The position numbers and the translations under genes are program-made. This document shows, piece by piece, positions 1 to 6,507 of a stretch of DNA of 16,626 nt; position 1 is the first letter of the stretch; the number at the start of each line of letters is the position of its first letter. This stretch comes from Pseudomonadota bacterium. Its GTDB lineage: Bacteria > Pseudomonadota > Alphaproteobacteria > Rhodobacterales > Rhodobacteraceae. Below the pieces are notes generated by a model that saw only the letters and a list, made by a program, of their open reading frames with translations, did no database searches and was not told where the DNA came from. The stretch is from the NCBI GenBank assembly GCA_027623875.1, contig JAQBUS010000007.1, forward strand, positions 1-16,626, in the 5' to 3' direction.

Positions 1-381
1 GTTTGCCGTTCAGATAAGTCAACTGTGTCTGCTACCCGGTCAGATAGAATTTTGGAGTCAGGGAAGCAAGTTAAAAGCGAAGCTTTGATAGGTATTCATC
101 CCGTGGTTCGCACTCATCCAGAAACTAAAAAGAAATGCCTTTTTGTTAATCCAGCACATACTGGGTCTTTTGAGGGTTGGAGCGACCTAGAGAGTTCCAG
201 TTTGTTAAACTTTATATTTAACCATCAGGTTCAAGAGGAGTTTCGGTGCCGGCATGTTTGGGAATTAGGAGATCTCGCTCTTTGGGATAATCGCTGCGCA
301 TTACACTATCCAGTAAATGATTATTTTGGACATAGAAGGCTTTTACATAGGATTACTCTTTCCGGTGATCGCCCCTACTAA
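1..381 (+). CDS. TauD/TfdA-family alpha-ketoglutarate dioxygenase, C-terminal part (5' end outside window)
   Basis: This is the C-terminal part of a Fe(II)/2-oxoglutarate-dependent dioxygenase of the TauD/TfdA family, which oxidises small substrates such as taurine, sulfonates or chlorophenoxy acids while decarboxylating 2-oxoglutarate. The frame is open from base 1. A GTG at position 25 could be read as a start, but family homology begins upstream of it, so the gene is truncated by the window edge and not natively short. Visible family motifs are HPVVRTHPET, the WDNRCALHY block carrying the distal iron-ligand histidine (fragment residue 102), and the HRRLLHRITL segment whose Arg normally binds the 2-oxoglutarate carboxylate. 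The HxD half of the iron site lies outside the window. The substrate cannot be told from this fragment. It ends 15 bp from the convergent MFS gene, and a transporter-dioxygenase pairing is plausible but not shown. Confidence 0.9.
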   Translation, partial: VCRSDKSTVSATRSDRILESGKQVKSEALIGIHPVVRTHPETKKKCLFVNPAHTGSFEGWSDLESSSLLNFIFNHQVQEEFRCRHVWELGDLALWDNRCALHYPVNDYFGHRRLLHRITLSGDRPY

Positions 382-396
382 TAACTTCATTGTAAT

Positions 397-1578
397 CTAT
401 TGCGATAGAGGCTTTTGTGAAGGCGGAAGGGTTAGTGCAATTAGCAGCGAGAGTATTGAAAAAATCAAAAGCGTTATAAATGCATATTTGTAACTTCCCG
501 TAGAATCGAAAATTATACCTACTAGAAAAGGTCCAATTGCCCCCCCGACAGCGCCAAAAAATAAAATTGTTCCGAAAATAGCGCCATGAGCACGCATACC
601 AAAATATTCGGCAATAAGTGGTGAGACCACGGTAAATAGACCACCGTGTGCCAGTCCATATATCCCAACAACAATGAATAGCCAGAGATCGGTGTCAACA
701 TAAACTAAGGATAAGAGGCTTACTATCAGAGGGATAAAACATAAACTCAGTGAGTTTTTCCCACCTATCTTGTCAAAGAGAAAACCAGCAGCTAGACGAC
801 CGACAATGCTGGCGCCGCCAATAACTGAAAATAGTCCTGATGCCTTGGTTGAACTCATTCCTAAGTCAATTCCATGGACAGCTATATGGACGGGTATTGC
901 TAATAACGTCGTTATGAATAGAAATTGAATAATACATAAATACCAAAAATGTCGTTCTCCCTTTGCCTCAGCTAATGACTTCCCAGTGGGGTTGTATGTA
1001 TCATTAGTGGTGGATTTTGGTGGAGGGTTCGTCATATTAAATGCGCCTACGACGAGTAAGAGGGATGCAGATAGTCCCATTATTATTACGGTATTTCGCC
1101 AACCATATAAAACAATAAGGTAGGCAGCGGCTGGGGGAATAGTTATTTGACCACAGGCTGTTCCTACTTTTACTAATGCTGACATAATACCTCTGCGCTG
1201 CACAAACCATTTTGCTATTGTTGACAGAGTAACAACGTCGTGCGTACCCATTCCTATTGAGACAAAAGTACCAAAAATTAGAAATAACTGCCACGGGGCA
1301 CTAACTTGGGAGATTAAACAATAGCCAAGCCCAAAGGTTATACCTGTAAAACTCAAAACTACCCGAGGGCCATATTTGTCGCTAAACCGTCCTCCGACTA
1401 GAGCTAAAATACCCATTCCAAAGAAAGCGAGAGAGGTGCAACTGGACAGCAAAGCTCTAGACCATCCGAACTCGAGTTCAAACTCTTTAATCAGTAACCC
1501 ATAAGAGAAAAGAATTCCAATAACCGTAAATTGGGTTAGGCTGGCTCCAAAAACAACTCGGTAGCGGCGATCTATCAT
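397..1578 (-). CDS. MFS transporter, monocarboxylate/OFA-like
   Basis: A 393-residue inner-membrane carrier of the major facilitator superfamily with about 12 predicted membrane segments in two halves joined by a polar loop around residues 183-210. The loop 2-3 signature is clear (GGRFSDKYGPR, residues 62-72), and its second-half counterpart occurs at about 260-275 (GRLAAGFLFDKIGGKN). The general look, including the WFVQRRG stretch after the fourth segment, resembles the monocarboxylate/oxalate-formate (OFA) group that moves organic anions. That assignment is by resemblance and the substrate is unknown. The ATG start at 1578 is preceded by AGGA at 6-base spacing. It is convergent with the dioxygenase fragment and divergent from the glycosyltransferase across a 313 bp gap. 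Confidence 0.88.
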   Translation of the reverse strand: MIDRRYRVVFGASLTQFTVIGILFSYGLLIKEFELEFGWSRALLSSCTSLAFFGMGILALVGGRFSDKYGPRVVLSFTGITFGLGYCLISQVSAPWQLFLIFGTFVSIGMGTHDVVTLSTIAKWFVQRRGIMSALVKVGTACGQITIPPAAAYLIVLYGWRNTVIIMGLSASLLLVVGAFNMTNPPPKSTTNDTYNPTGKSLAEAKGERHFWYLCIIQFLFITTLLAIPVHIAVHGIDLGMSSTKASGLFSVIGGASIVGRLAAGFLFDKIGGKNSLSLCFIPLIVSLLSLVYVDTDLWLFIVVGIYGLAHGGLFTVVSPLIAEYFGMRAHGAIFGTILFFGAVGGAIGPFLVGIIFDSTGSYKYAFITLLIFSILSLLIALTLPPSQKPLSQ

Positions 1579-1891
1579 AGTGAATCCTAGATTGTTTCAA
1601 ATTGCTTATTTGAACTCACAAAACAAGTGGAGCAGTAAAGCCTGTTAGATAAGAAGCATGTGTTATGATTTTCTTCAATCAAATTATTTTCTTTACTGTC
1701 ATTTGATTTTTCTAAAATGTTCTTAATCGTAAATTTTATCAAAATTGTTCCAAGAAAACTTTAGATGAGAGATGGTGAAAGCCGTCCGAGTGTAAAATGT
1801 TAATAATAAGATTAGTTGAAATATTATAATAAAAATGACATTTACCTTCAGACGATTAGGAATCGAATTATTTTTTTAGAATGGATTTTTT
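1579..1891. other. AT-rich divergent intergenic region between MFS and glycosyltransferase genes
   Basis: This 313-base gap separates two divergent genes and should hold both promoters. I see no coding frame worth reporting. It contains a perfect TATAAT at 1825-1830 facing the glycosyltransferase, and an inverted repeat with 8-base arms (AATCAAAT at 1677-1684, ATTTGATT at 1701-1708, 16-base spacer). A seven-codon frame starting at the ATG in GAGATGGTG (about 1771) is too short to call. Confidence 0.6.
1825..1830 (+). promoter_or_regulatory. Candidate -10 element for the glycosyltransferase gene
   Basis: The hexamer TATAAT matches the sigma-70 -10 consensus exactly and lies about 60 bases before the glycosyltransferase start. 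No good -35 partner stands at the usual 16-18 bases; the nearest (TTAATA at 1800-1805) leaves a 19-base spacer. In such AT-rich DNA a chance match is possible. Confidence 0.35.
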
Positions 1892-2731
1892 ATGAATGCC
1901 CGGGTAACGATAGTTTCTGTTACATATAACAGCTCTTCTGTTGTGAGGCTTATGTTAAGTTCGATTCCTGATGGAACTCCCGTGGTATTAGTAGATAATA
2001 ATTCGAAAGATCAATCCGAGTTAGAAATGATTTCTATAGAATCTGGATTTAAATTAATAAAAAATTCAGAAAACTTTGGCTTTGGTGTGGGCTGTAATTT
2101 AGGCGCTGAACTGGTTGAAACAGAGTTTGTTTTTTTTCTTAACCCTGATGCTGTTTTGGAAGAAGGTGCTTTAGAGCATTTGGTTCAAGCAGCTGATAAA
2201 CACATTGACACGGTTGGGTTTAATCCAAGGATTTCTTGGCCCAATGGGACACCATACTTTAAAAAAAGAAGCCATTTAATTTCAAGAGATAAAGAAATGC
2301 CTAGGGGTTGGCCAAAGTTAGACGCTGAGGTCCCCGTCCTTTCCGGTGCGGCTCTGTTTGTTAGGTTAAATGACTTCTCTAAAATTGGAGGATTCGACCC
2401 GAACATATTTCTATATCATGAAGATGATGACTTATCTCTTAGACTTATTGCAACTCAAGGTAAGTTAATGTTTGTTCGGGATTCAAAGGTTAAACACTTA
2501 TTTGGTGGTTCAACAGAACGAACGCCGCAAGTGGCTGCTTTTAAGGGATGGCATATGGGTAGATCTAGAATGTATGCTACCATAAAACATAATTTAAGTT
2601 ATGCAAAATCCAAAGCGGTTAGAGATGCCACACTTCAGCTACTTTCGCCGTTCAATATCATCTCAAAAAGAAAACGCTCTAAGCACTGGGCTTATTTTAA
2701 AGGTGTTTTAAGCGTGTGGAATGATGTCTAA
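1892..2731 (+). CDS. Glycosyltransferase family 2 protein
   Basis: A 279-residue inverting glycosyltransferase of the GT-A fold (family GT2), resembling rhamnosyl- or dTDP-sugar transferases that build cell-surface polysaccharide. The N-terminal nucleotide-binding beta strand TIVSVTYN (residues 6-13), the VDNNSKD loop (34-40), the NFGFGVGCN segment (61-69) and the metal-binding region FFLNPDA (81-87) appear in order. The acceptor-side block GGFDPNIF followed by HEDDDLSLRL (166-185) carries the acidic catalytic-base region typical of this group. No membrane segment is evident; the C-terminus is basic (KRKRSK, about 260-264), which may help peripheral membrane contact. The start codon has only a weak GGA six bases upstream. 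It stands alone, not in a polysaccharide cluster, and is followed by a tRNA gene, so its target glycan cannot be inferred. Confidence 0.9.
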   Translation: MNARVTIVSVTYNSSSVVRLMLSSIPDGTPVVLVDNNSKDQSELEMISIESGFKLIKNSENFGFGVGCNLGAELVETEFVFFLNPDAVLEEGALEHLVQAADKHIDTVGFNPRISWPNGTPYFKKRSHLISRDKEMPRGWPKLDAEVPVLSGAALFVRLNDFSKIGGFDPNIFLYHEDDDLSLRLIATQGKLMFVRDSKVKHLFGGSTERTPQVAAFKGWHMGRSRMYATIKHNLSYAKSKAVRDATLQLLSPFNIISKRKRSKHWAYFKGVLSVWNDV

Positions 2732-2817
2732 GGTAAGTTACTTAAATAAAGTGGGTTTGATCGTCTATTTTTTAGCTCCCTAGAATAAATGAGGTTTAAA
2801 AACTTTATGTGTAAGGA

Positions 2818-2846
2818 TTGCGTAAAAAAAATATTAACGATATGTC
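2818..2846 (+). promoter_or_regulatory. Candidate promoter of tRNA-Arg
   Basis: TTGCGT (2818-2823) and TATGTC (2841-2846) are separated by 17 bases and would start transcription near 2853, about 20 bases before the tRNA. The -35 fits the consensus well and the -10 only moderately. Confidence 0.3.
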
Positions 2847-2871
2847 GGTAGTTTAAGCTCAATGTTTAAAA

Positions 2872-2948
2872 GGCTCCTTAGCTCAACTGGATAGAGCACC
2901 AGACTTCGAATCTGGGGGTTGCAGGTTCGAGTCCTGCAGGGGTCACCA
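2872..2948 (+). tRNA. tRNA-Arg (anticodon TCG), CCA encoded
   Basis: A 77-base sequence folds into a complete cloverleaf. The 7-base acceptor stem has two G-U pairs, the D stem is GCTC/GAGC, and the anticodon stem is CCAGA/TCTGG around the loop CTTCGAA. There is a 5-base variable loop, the T stem is GCAGG/CCTGC with loop TTCGAGT, the discriminator is A, and CCA is genomically encoded at 2946-2948. The anticodon TCG (2906-2908) reads CGA and possibly other CGN arginine codons by wobble. No integrase gene or repeated tRNA 3' end is visible nearby, so there is no sign of use as an integration site. Confidence 0.96.
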
Positions 2949-3305
2949 AAATCGCTAAAAATCCTTACTTAAAAACGACATTTGAATATTGCGTTTGGAT
3001 CCATGAACAAACCTTATACCACCACCTGTTTTAGTGGATTGACCCGATACGGGTTGATCTTTTCCAATAATTCTTACTTTAAAACCTTCTCTTGGTAATT
3101 AATAACCACATGATAGCTCAATTATACCAGCGCATATTATAAGAACATCTTTCAAGACTGGGCCCTTCAGTGTAAAAAATAAACCTAAGTAGAATATGCT
3201 CGGAGTTAACTTTAAAAAAATATAGTATAAGTTGATTGTAAGTAAGTGATAAGAAAGCTTTAATCCTAATAAAATATTAAGCAGTTATAAAGAGAGTTAC
3301 TATAT
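2949..3305. other. Gene-poor stretch after tRNA-Arg
   Basis: This 357-base stretch has no gene I can name. It holds a GC-rich hairpin at 3040-3056 followed by a short T run, and a smaller CCAC/GTGG stem at about 3022-3037. On the minus strand 2955-3098 is open for 47 codons with protein-like composition (for example GKDQPVSGQSTKTGGGIRF) but no ATG, GTG or TTG at its beginning. It is preceded in the same frame by a stop and then by another open stretch ending in VLIICAGIIELSCGY. It may be a decayed gene or chance. Confidence 0.5.
3040..3063 (+). terminator. Possible weak intrinsic terminator downstream of tRNA-Arg
   Basis: TGACCCG-ATA-CGGGTTG forms a seven-pair stem (two wobble pairs) with a 3-base loop, followed by ATCTTTT. 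The GC core and short T run fit a weak rho-independent terminator about 90 bases after the tRNA. The T run is short, so it could instead be a protein-binding palindrome. Confidence 0.35.
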
Positions 3306-3425
3306 ATGTCCGCATTACTAGTTATAGCTAAAATATTGCTTAAAGTTATAGGTAAGTCGGGTGTTGCTCTTTTGACCTTGTTGTTAGTCGTATTGCTGTT
3401 AATGTTTCTCGGTATTGGTGGCTAA
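3306..3425 (+). CDS. Candidate 39-residue single-span membrane peptide
   Basis: A short frame begins with ATG and ends with TAA. AGAGAG stands at 3291-3296, nine bases before the start, which is an acceptable ribosome binding site. The predicted peptide has an N-terminal half that is hydrophobic but carries regularly spaced lysines (K9, K13, K17) and looks amphipathic. A continuous hydrophobic segment follows from about residue 19 to 36, rich in Leu and Val, ending in GIGG. This is the shape of small membrane proteins that bind larger complexes, or of toxin-like peptides, but I recognise no family. It lies alone between the tRNA and the hpaB-like gene, to which it is convergent. Leucine-rich frames arise easily in AT-rich DNA, so expression is not certain. 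Confidence 0.45.
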   Translation: MSALLVIAKILLKVIGKSGVALLTLLLVVLLLMFLGIGG

Positions 3426-3503
3426 GTAATATCAACATTAAAAATTGATTTTTGATCTTCGTTTTAAGTGGTAAGTCGAAAGTTTTTTATTTCCAATAAC
3501 TTA

Positions 3504-4967
3504 TTAAGTTGATTTTAGCAGTTGGTCTACTCGATCAATTTTGTCGTCTTTTGCGTAAAGATCAAAGTAGACTGAGTTCATTATATGAGGAGGTCCAAAG
3601 AAAAAACGTTCGTATAAGTTTTGGCGGTTACCAAATCCGGAAACAGCGATGTCGTGAGCTAACCGATAAAGTGCTACTCGGTCGCGGGACTCCATGTTTT
3701 GAAGCTGAAAATATTTTTCTACATCGTTTGACATTTCATTTGAAAAGTCTGCTTCTGATGGCGTTGCCATTAACGAGGAGGATCCCAGGAGCTGCATTAT
3801 TTCGATCATACGAGGATACATTTTGGGGAATAGGTTTCGTGATGTATCTAACGGACTACGTAGAGGTATGAAATTCCCCCATTGATCTTCATGAGCCTGT
3901 TGCTCCGCTGAAAAGAGCAAAGCTCGAATTGTTTCAACCATCATCATAACTTCGGCTATCATTCCTTTTGTGTTAGGGTCTTTATCTCGCCCGGTTGCTT
4001 TAGCGATCGCACACATAATCCCGACCATAAACTCTGCCTTAGCAAGCTTACCATTGGCTACTTGATGAGCCATGTGAACCACGGCATTTGTAGCGCCAAA
4101 GGCTTGATTGCAGAGTTCAGGTTGACCATACAAAAAGACACGTTCCCAAGGAACTAAAACATTGTCGAATATCACTACAGCATCCATTTCCTCATAACGC
4201 GAAGCTAAAGGAGCATCAAAATTTGACTTCCCATGGTCGTAGGTATCTCTACAGATCATTTTTAGTCCTTTTGTGGCTATCGGGATAGCAAACGCAAACG
4301 CAAATGGGATATTGTCTTCATGGCTTTTTAGAACTGTGGATGGGAATACCTCGATTTCATCGGCAGAAGGTCCGAGTGTAGCAAGTAAGCGCGCCCCGTT
4401 TACAATTATTCCAGCATCTGTTTCTTTTGTAACATGGAGCGCTACTTGGCTTGAAAACTTACCCTGTGACGCCTGTAAATGTGAGAAAGTTGGGTTAACT
4501 AAGGTATGAGTTAAAACTTTATCATTTAAGCGTATCTCATTATAAAAGTTATTCATATTTTTGACAAAATCTGCCTGTCCTTTGGTGCCTTGAGCTAAAA
4601 AATTAGGCGCAGCTGCAAAAGACATAACAGAAGCATTTTTGTAATCTGGCGTCCTCCCAAACATTCCGTTGGACCATTTGGCCCATTCATAAAAAGCCGA
4701 CCCTCTTTGTAATATATCTTCCTTTGATTTTGGAATTTTGTGAGAGGTAGCACAGCGAATGCCATTTTCATCGACATATGTAACCTTATCCTGGAAAGCA
4801 GTTTCATGTTGTCGGTCGAGGAATTTAGCTAGTGTTTGCGCGCCGCGCATAATTCCAGGGGTAATTGTTACATCTTTAACCCGTTCACCTCTTGTCCAAA
4901 TTTCTCGATCATCTTGCAAACCCTCGATATATTGTTTCCCGGTACGAATTCCCTTATTTAGCATCAT
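3504..4967 (-). CDS. hpaB: HpaB-family FADH2-dependent phenol hydroxylase (4-hydroxyphenylacetate 3-monooxygenase type)
   Basis: A 487-residue oxygenase component of the two-component flavin monooxygenase family with an acyl-CoA-dehydrogenase-like fold. These enzymes use FADH2 from a separate reductase (HpaC) to add a hydroxyl ortho to the phenol group of 4-hydroxyphenylacetate or related phenols. The N-terminal domain has the WAKWSNGMFGRTPDY block; R105 and Y109 match the catalytic Arg and Tyr of characterised HpaB, and H154 in LTHTLVNPT matches the catalytic His. The middle beta domain includes LATLGPSADEI and the FDNVLVPWERVF segment (267-279), and the C-terminal helical FAD-binding domain runs to the end. 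Length is normal. The start lies inside the end of the marR gene (14 bp overlap), suggesting translational coupling; ATGATG gives two adjacent possible starts and the upstream Shine-Dalgarno match is weak. No reductase gene is in the window. The exact phenolic substrate is inferred from the family only. Confidence 0.9.
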   Translation of the reverse strand: MMLNKGIRTGKQYIEGLQDDREIWTRGERVKDVTITPGIMRGAQTLAKFLDRQHETAFQDKVTYVDENGIRCATSHKIPKSKEDILQRGSAFYEWAKWSNGMFGRTPDYKNASVMSFAAAPNFLAQGTKGQADFVKNMNNFYNEIRLNDKVLTHTLVNPTFSHLQASQGKFSSQVALHVTKETDAGIIVNGARLLATLGPSADEIEVFPSTVLKSHEDNIPFAFAFAIPIATKGLKMICRDTYDHGKSNFDAPLASRYEEMDAVVIFDNVLVPWERVFLYGQPELCNQAFGATNAVVHMAHQVANGKLAKAEFMVGIMCAIAKATGRDKDPNTKGMIAEVMMMVETIRALLFSAEQQAHEDQWGNFIPLRSPLDTSRNLFPKMYPRMIEIMQLLGSSSLMATPSEADFSNEMSNDVEKYFQLQNMESRDRVALYRLAHDIAVSGFGNRQNLYERFFFGPPHIMNSVYFDLYAKDDKIDRVDQLLKST

Positions 4968-5424
4968 CTTGGCTTTCTGTTAATGTTGATAAAAATTTAT
5001 TCAGTATACTATTTATCTGAACCCAATCTTCGGTAGAGAAATTCTTTTTATTTAGCTCCTGGATTGATTGCACTCTTGGTATAACTTTTTCCTGTAGCTT
5101 TTGACCTTTTAGTGTGATTGCGATGTGAACCTGTCTCCTGTCCAATGTAGATCGAAGCCTTGAAACTAACCCTTTTTTCTCTAAACGGTCTAAAATTCCA
5201 ACCAGGGAAGGGGCTGGTAAGAGAGTAAAATTTGAGATCTGTGATGATGTAAGATGTTTTTGTTCCCAAAGTATTCTTAGAACTCGCCACTGTTGTTCTG
5301 TAACTCCGAATTCTTGAAACAAATCCCGGTATGGAGGCATTATTGCATCTAGTGTACGATTTAAGACCATGGGTAGGGAGGTAATAAAGTCAATTGCACT
5401 TTTATTAATAGATGAATCATTCAT
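4954..5424 (-). CDS. hpaR: MarR-family regulator, HpaR-like
   Basis: A 156-residue winged-helix repressor of the MarR family. Dimerisation helices flank a DNA-binding domain with recognition-helix region at about 59-82 (LTSSQISNF then LVGILDRLEKKGLV) and a wing carrying LDRRQVHIAIT (94-104). The TEQQWRVLRIL segment (42-52) and overall pattern closely resemble HpaR, the repressor of 4-hydroxyphenylacetate/homoprotocatechuate genes released by aromatic ligands. Its 3' end overlaps the hpaB-like gene by 14 bp, so the two form one transcript, and the repressor most likely controls its own unit. No Shine-Dalgarno sequence precedes the ATG. A promoter placed so that transcription would start at or near the ATG, and a palindrome over the start codon, suggest a leaderless autoregulated mRNA (inference). 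Confidence 0.9.
   Translation of the reverse strand: MNDSSINKSAIDFITSLPMVLNRTLDAIMPPYRDLFQEFGVTEQQWRVLRILWEQKHLTSSQISNFTLLPAPSLVGILDRLEKKGLVSRLRSTLDRRQVHIAITLKGQKLQEKVIPRVQSIQELNKKNFSTEDWVQINSILNKFLSTLTESQDDAK
5412..5424. promoter_or_regulatory. Perfect 13-bp palindrome over the marR start codon (candidate operator)
   Basis: On the minus strand the sequence is ATGAAT-G-ATTCAT, two perfect 6-base arms around one central base, and the first ATG is the marR start codon. A MarR-type dimer bound here would cover the predicted transcription start. The palindrome is also part of the coding sequence (Met-Asn-Asp-Ser), so chance cannot be excluded. Confidence 0.4.
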
Positions 5425-5430
5425 ATATTA

Positions 5431-5459
5431 AGTAAATAAAATTAGTGGTTATCTGTCAA
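5431..5459 (-). promoter_or_regulatory. Candidate sigma-70 promoter of the marR-hpaB unit
   Basis: Read on the minus strand, a perfect TTGACA (-35, plus-strand 5454-5459) is followed after exactly 17 bases by TTTACT (-10, plus-strand 5431-5436; 4 of 6 consensus positions). Transcription would begin about 7 bases later, at or next to the marR ATG at 5424, which has no ribosome binding site. Confidence 0.55.
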
Positions 5460-5486
5460 CTTATTTTTTAAATAATTAAGAAAATT

Positions 5487-6388
5487 TTAAAGATTTTTTA
5501 ATAACCTGTAAATTTTTTGATCAAAATTTTGTGCGATTAAGACACCAATGATAATTATAAAAAAGGACACACCTGTTCTAAAACTTAGATCCTCATTCAA
5601 AAATAAAACACCTAATACAGACGCGACTACTGGTGCTCCATAACCATTAATCGATGCGAAAACGGCACCTGCTCGTCTAATTAGAATGACTCTAGAGAGC
5701 ATACCTACGAAGGTAGAAAAAGTGCCGACACAAATTAAACCGAGAATTGAAGATGTAGATGTAATCTGGTCTGGAAGGGCAAGAGAAAATATAGGACAAA
5801 CAAATAAACCCGCTATTAAAAAAGTTGCTGCTGCTAACTGCACCGGTGGCGTCTTTGGCATAATTTGGATTACGATTCCGCTATCAATATGCTCGCTATT
5901 ATCAAAATTAAGGCGGGTAAAATTGAATGAGAACTCTCGGTGGGAATAATGCCTTCAGGGCCAGAAAGTATGATTAAGCCAACCATTCCTATAAAAAATC
6001 CAAACCACTTCTTTAACGATATTTTTTCTTTTAAAAAAATCCAAGCTAAAAGTAAGACAAATAGTGGAATAGAAGATAGATAAATAGCTGTCTCGCTGGT
6101 GCTTAGTGATTTTAAAGCGAATGGGATAAGCAGGAAGGGACATGCGAGACAAAACACCCCATAAAAAGATACATATTTCCATATATTCAAGCTGGACGGT
6201 AGTTTATTTTTGGTTGCAATTAGATAAATTAAAGAAATAAAAGCTGCCACGACTAAACGGCCTGATCCTGAGGCTAAGGCAGTAAAATCTTGCAGGGACA
6301 AAGTAATAAATATAAAGGTTGAACCAAAGCAACACATGCAGGTGGTAAGTAAGCAAAGATTAATTGCTCTATTAGCAGTCTCATTCAT
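5487..6388 (-). pseudogene. EamA-family (DMT) permease broken by a frameshift
   Basis: Two adjacent minus-strand frames together make one EamA/RhaT-type drug-metabolite transporter. The upstream part (6388 to a TAA at 5870-5872) covers the first EamA domain and the start of the second. The downstream part (5879 to 5487) supplies the rest, including the conserved region ending the second domain (FLNEDLSFRTGVSFFIIIIGVLI). The hydrophobic run IIASILIA ends in frame 1 near 5880, then reading continues in the next frame with GIVIQIMPKTPPVQLAAATF, which has no good start of its own. One missing base (or two extra) near 5876-5882 explains the break; repaired, the protein would be about 301 residues with 10 membrane spans, normal for the family. 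It may be a true pseudogene, a recent mutation or a sequencing error. No slippery motif supports programmed frameshifting. Confidence 0.85.
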
Positions 6389-6507
6389 ATTAGAGCTTTT
6401 CTTTAGTAGGTAATTTCAAAAAGAACACCGTATAGTTGATGTCGAAGCCTTCATCTTTGGAGAGAGATAAGAAATAGAATAGGTTTACAGCTTATTTTCT
6501 GTCTGCG

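Noticed and set aside
1881..1895. Four-codon frame (ATG GAT TTT TTA TGA) overlapping the glycosyltransferase start, possible leader peptide
   Set aside because: Too short and without attenuator-like codons or a hairpin; AT-rich DNA gives such frames by chance.
3003..3098. 31-codon plus-strand frame with an ATG
   Set aside because: The only ribosome-binding-like GGA is three bases from the start, and a GC-rich hairpin in the middle of the frame suggests a non-coding role.
2872..3305. tRNA-Arg as an integration site for a mobile element
   Set aside because: No integrase, no repeated tRNA 3' end and no change in gene type beyond it.
3509..3871. 120-codon plus-strand frame opposite the end of the hpaB-like gene
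   Set aside because: It lies wholly antisense to a clear family gene, has no ribosome binding site and no recognisable motif; it is a shadow frame.
5859..5880. Programmed ribosomal frameshift in the EamA gene
   Set aside because: No slippery sequence, upstream Shine-Dalgarno stimulator or downstream stem is visible at the junction.
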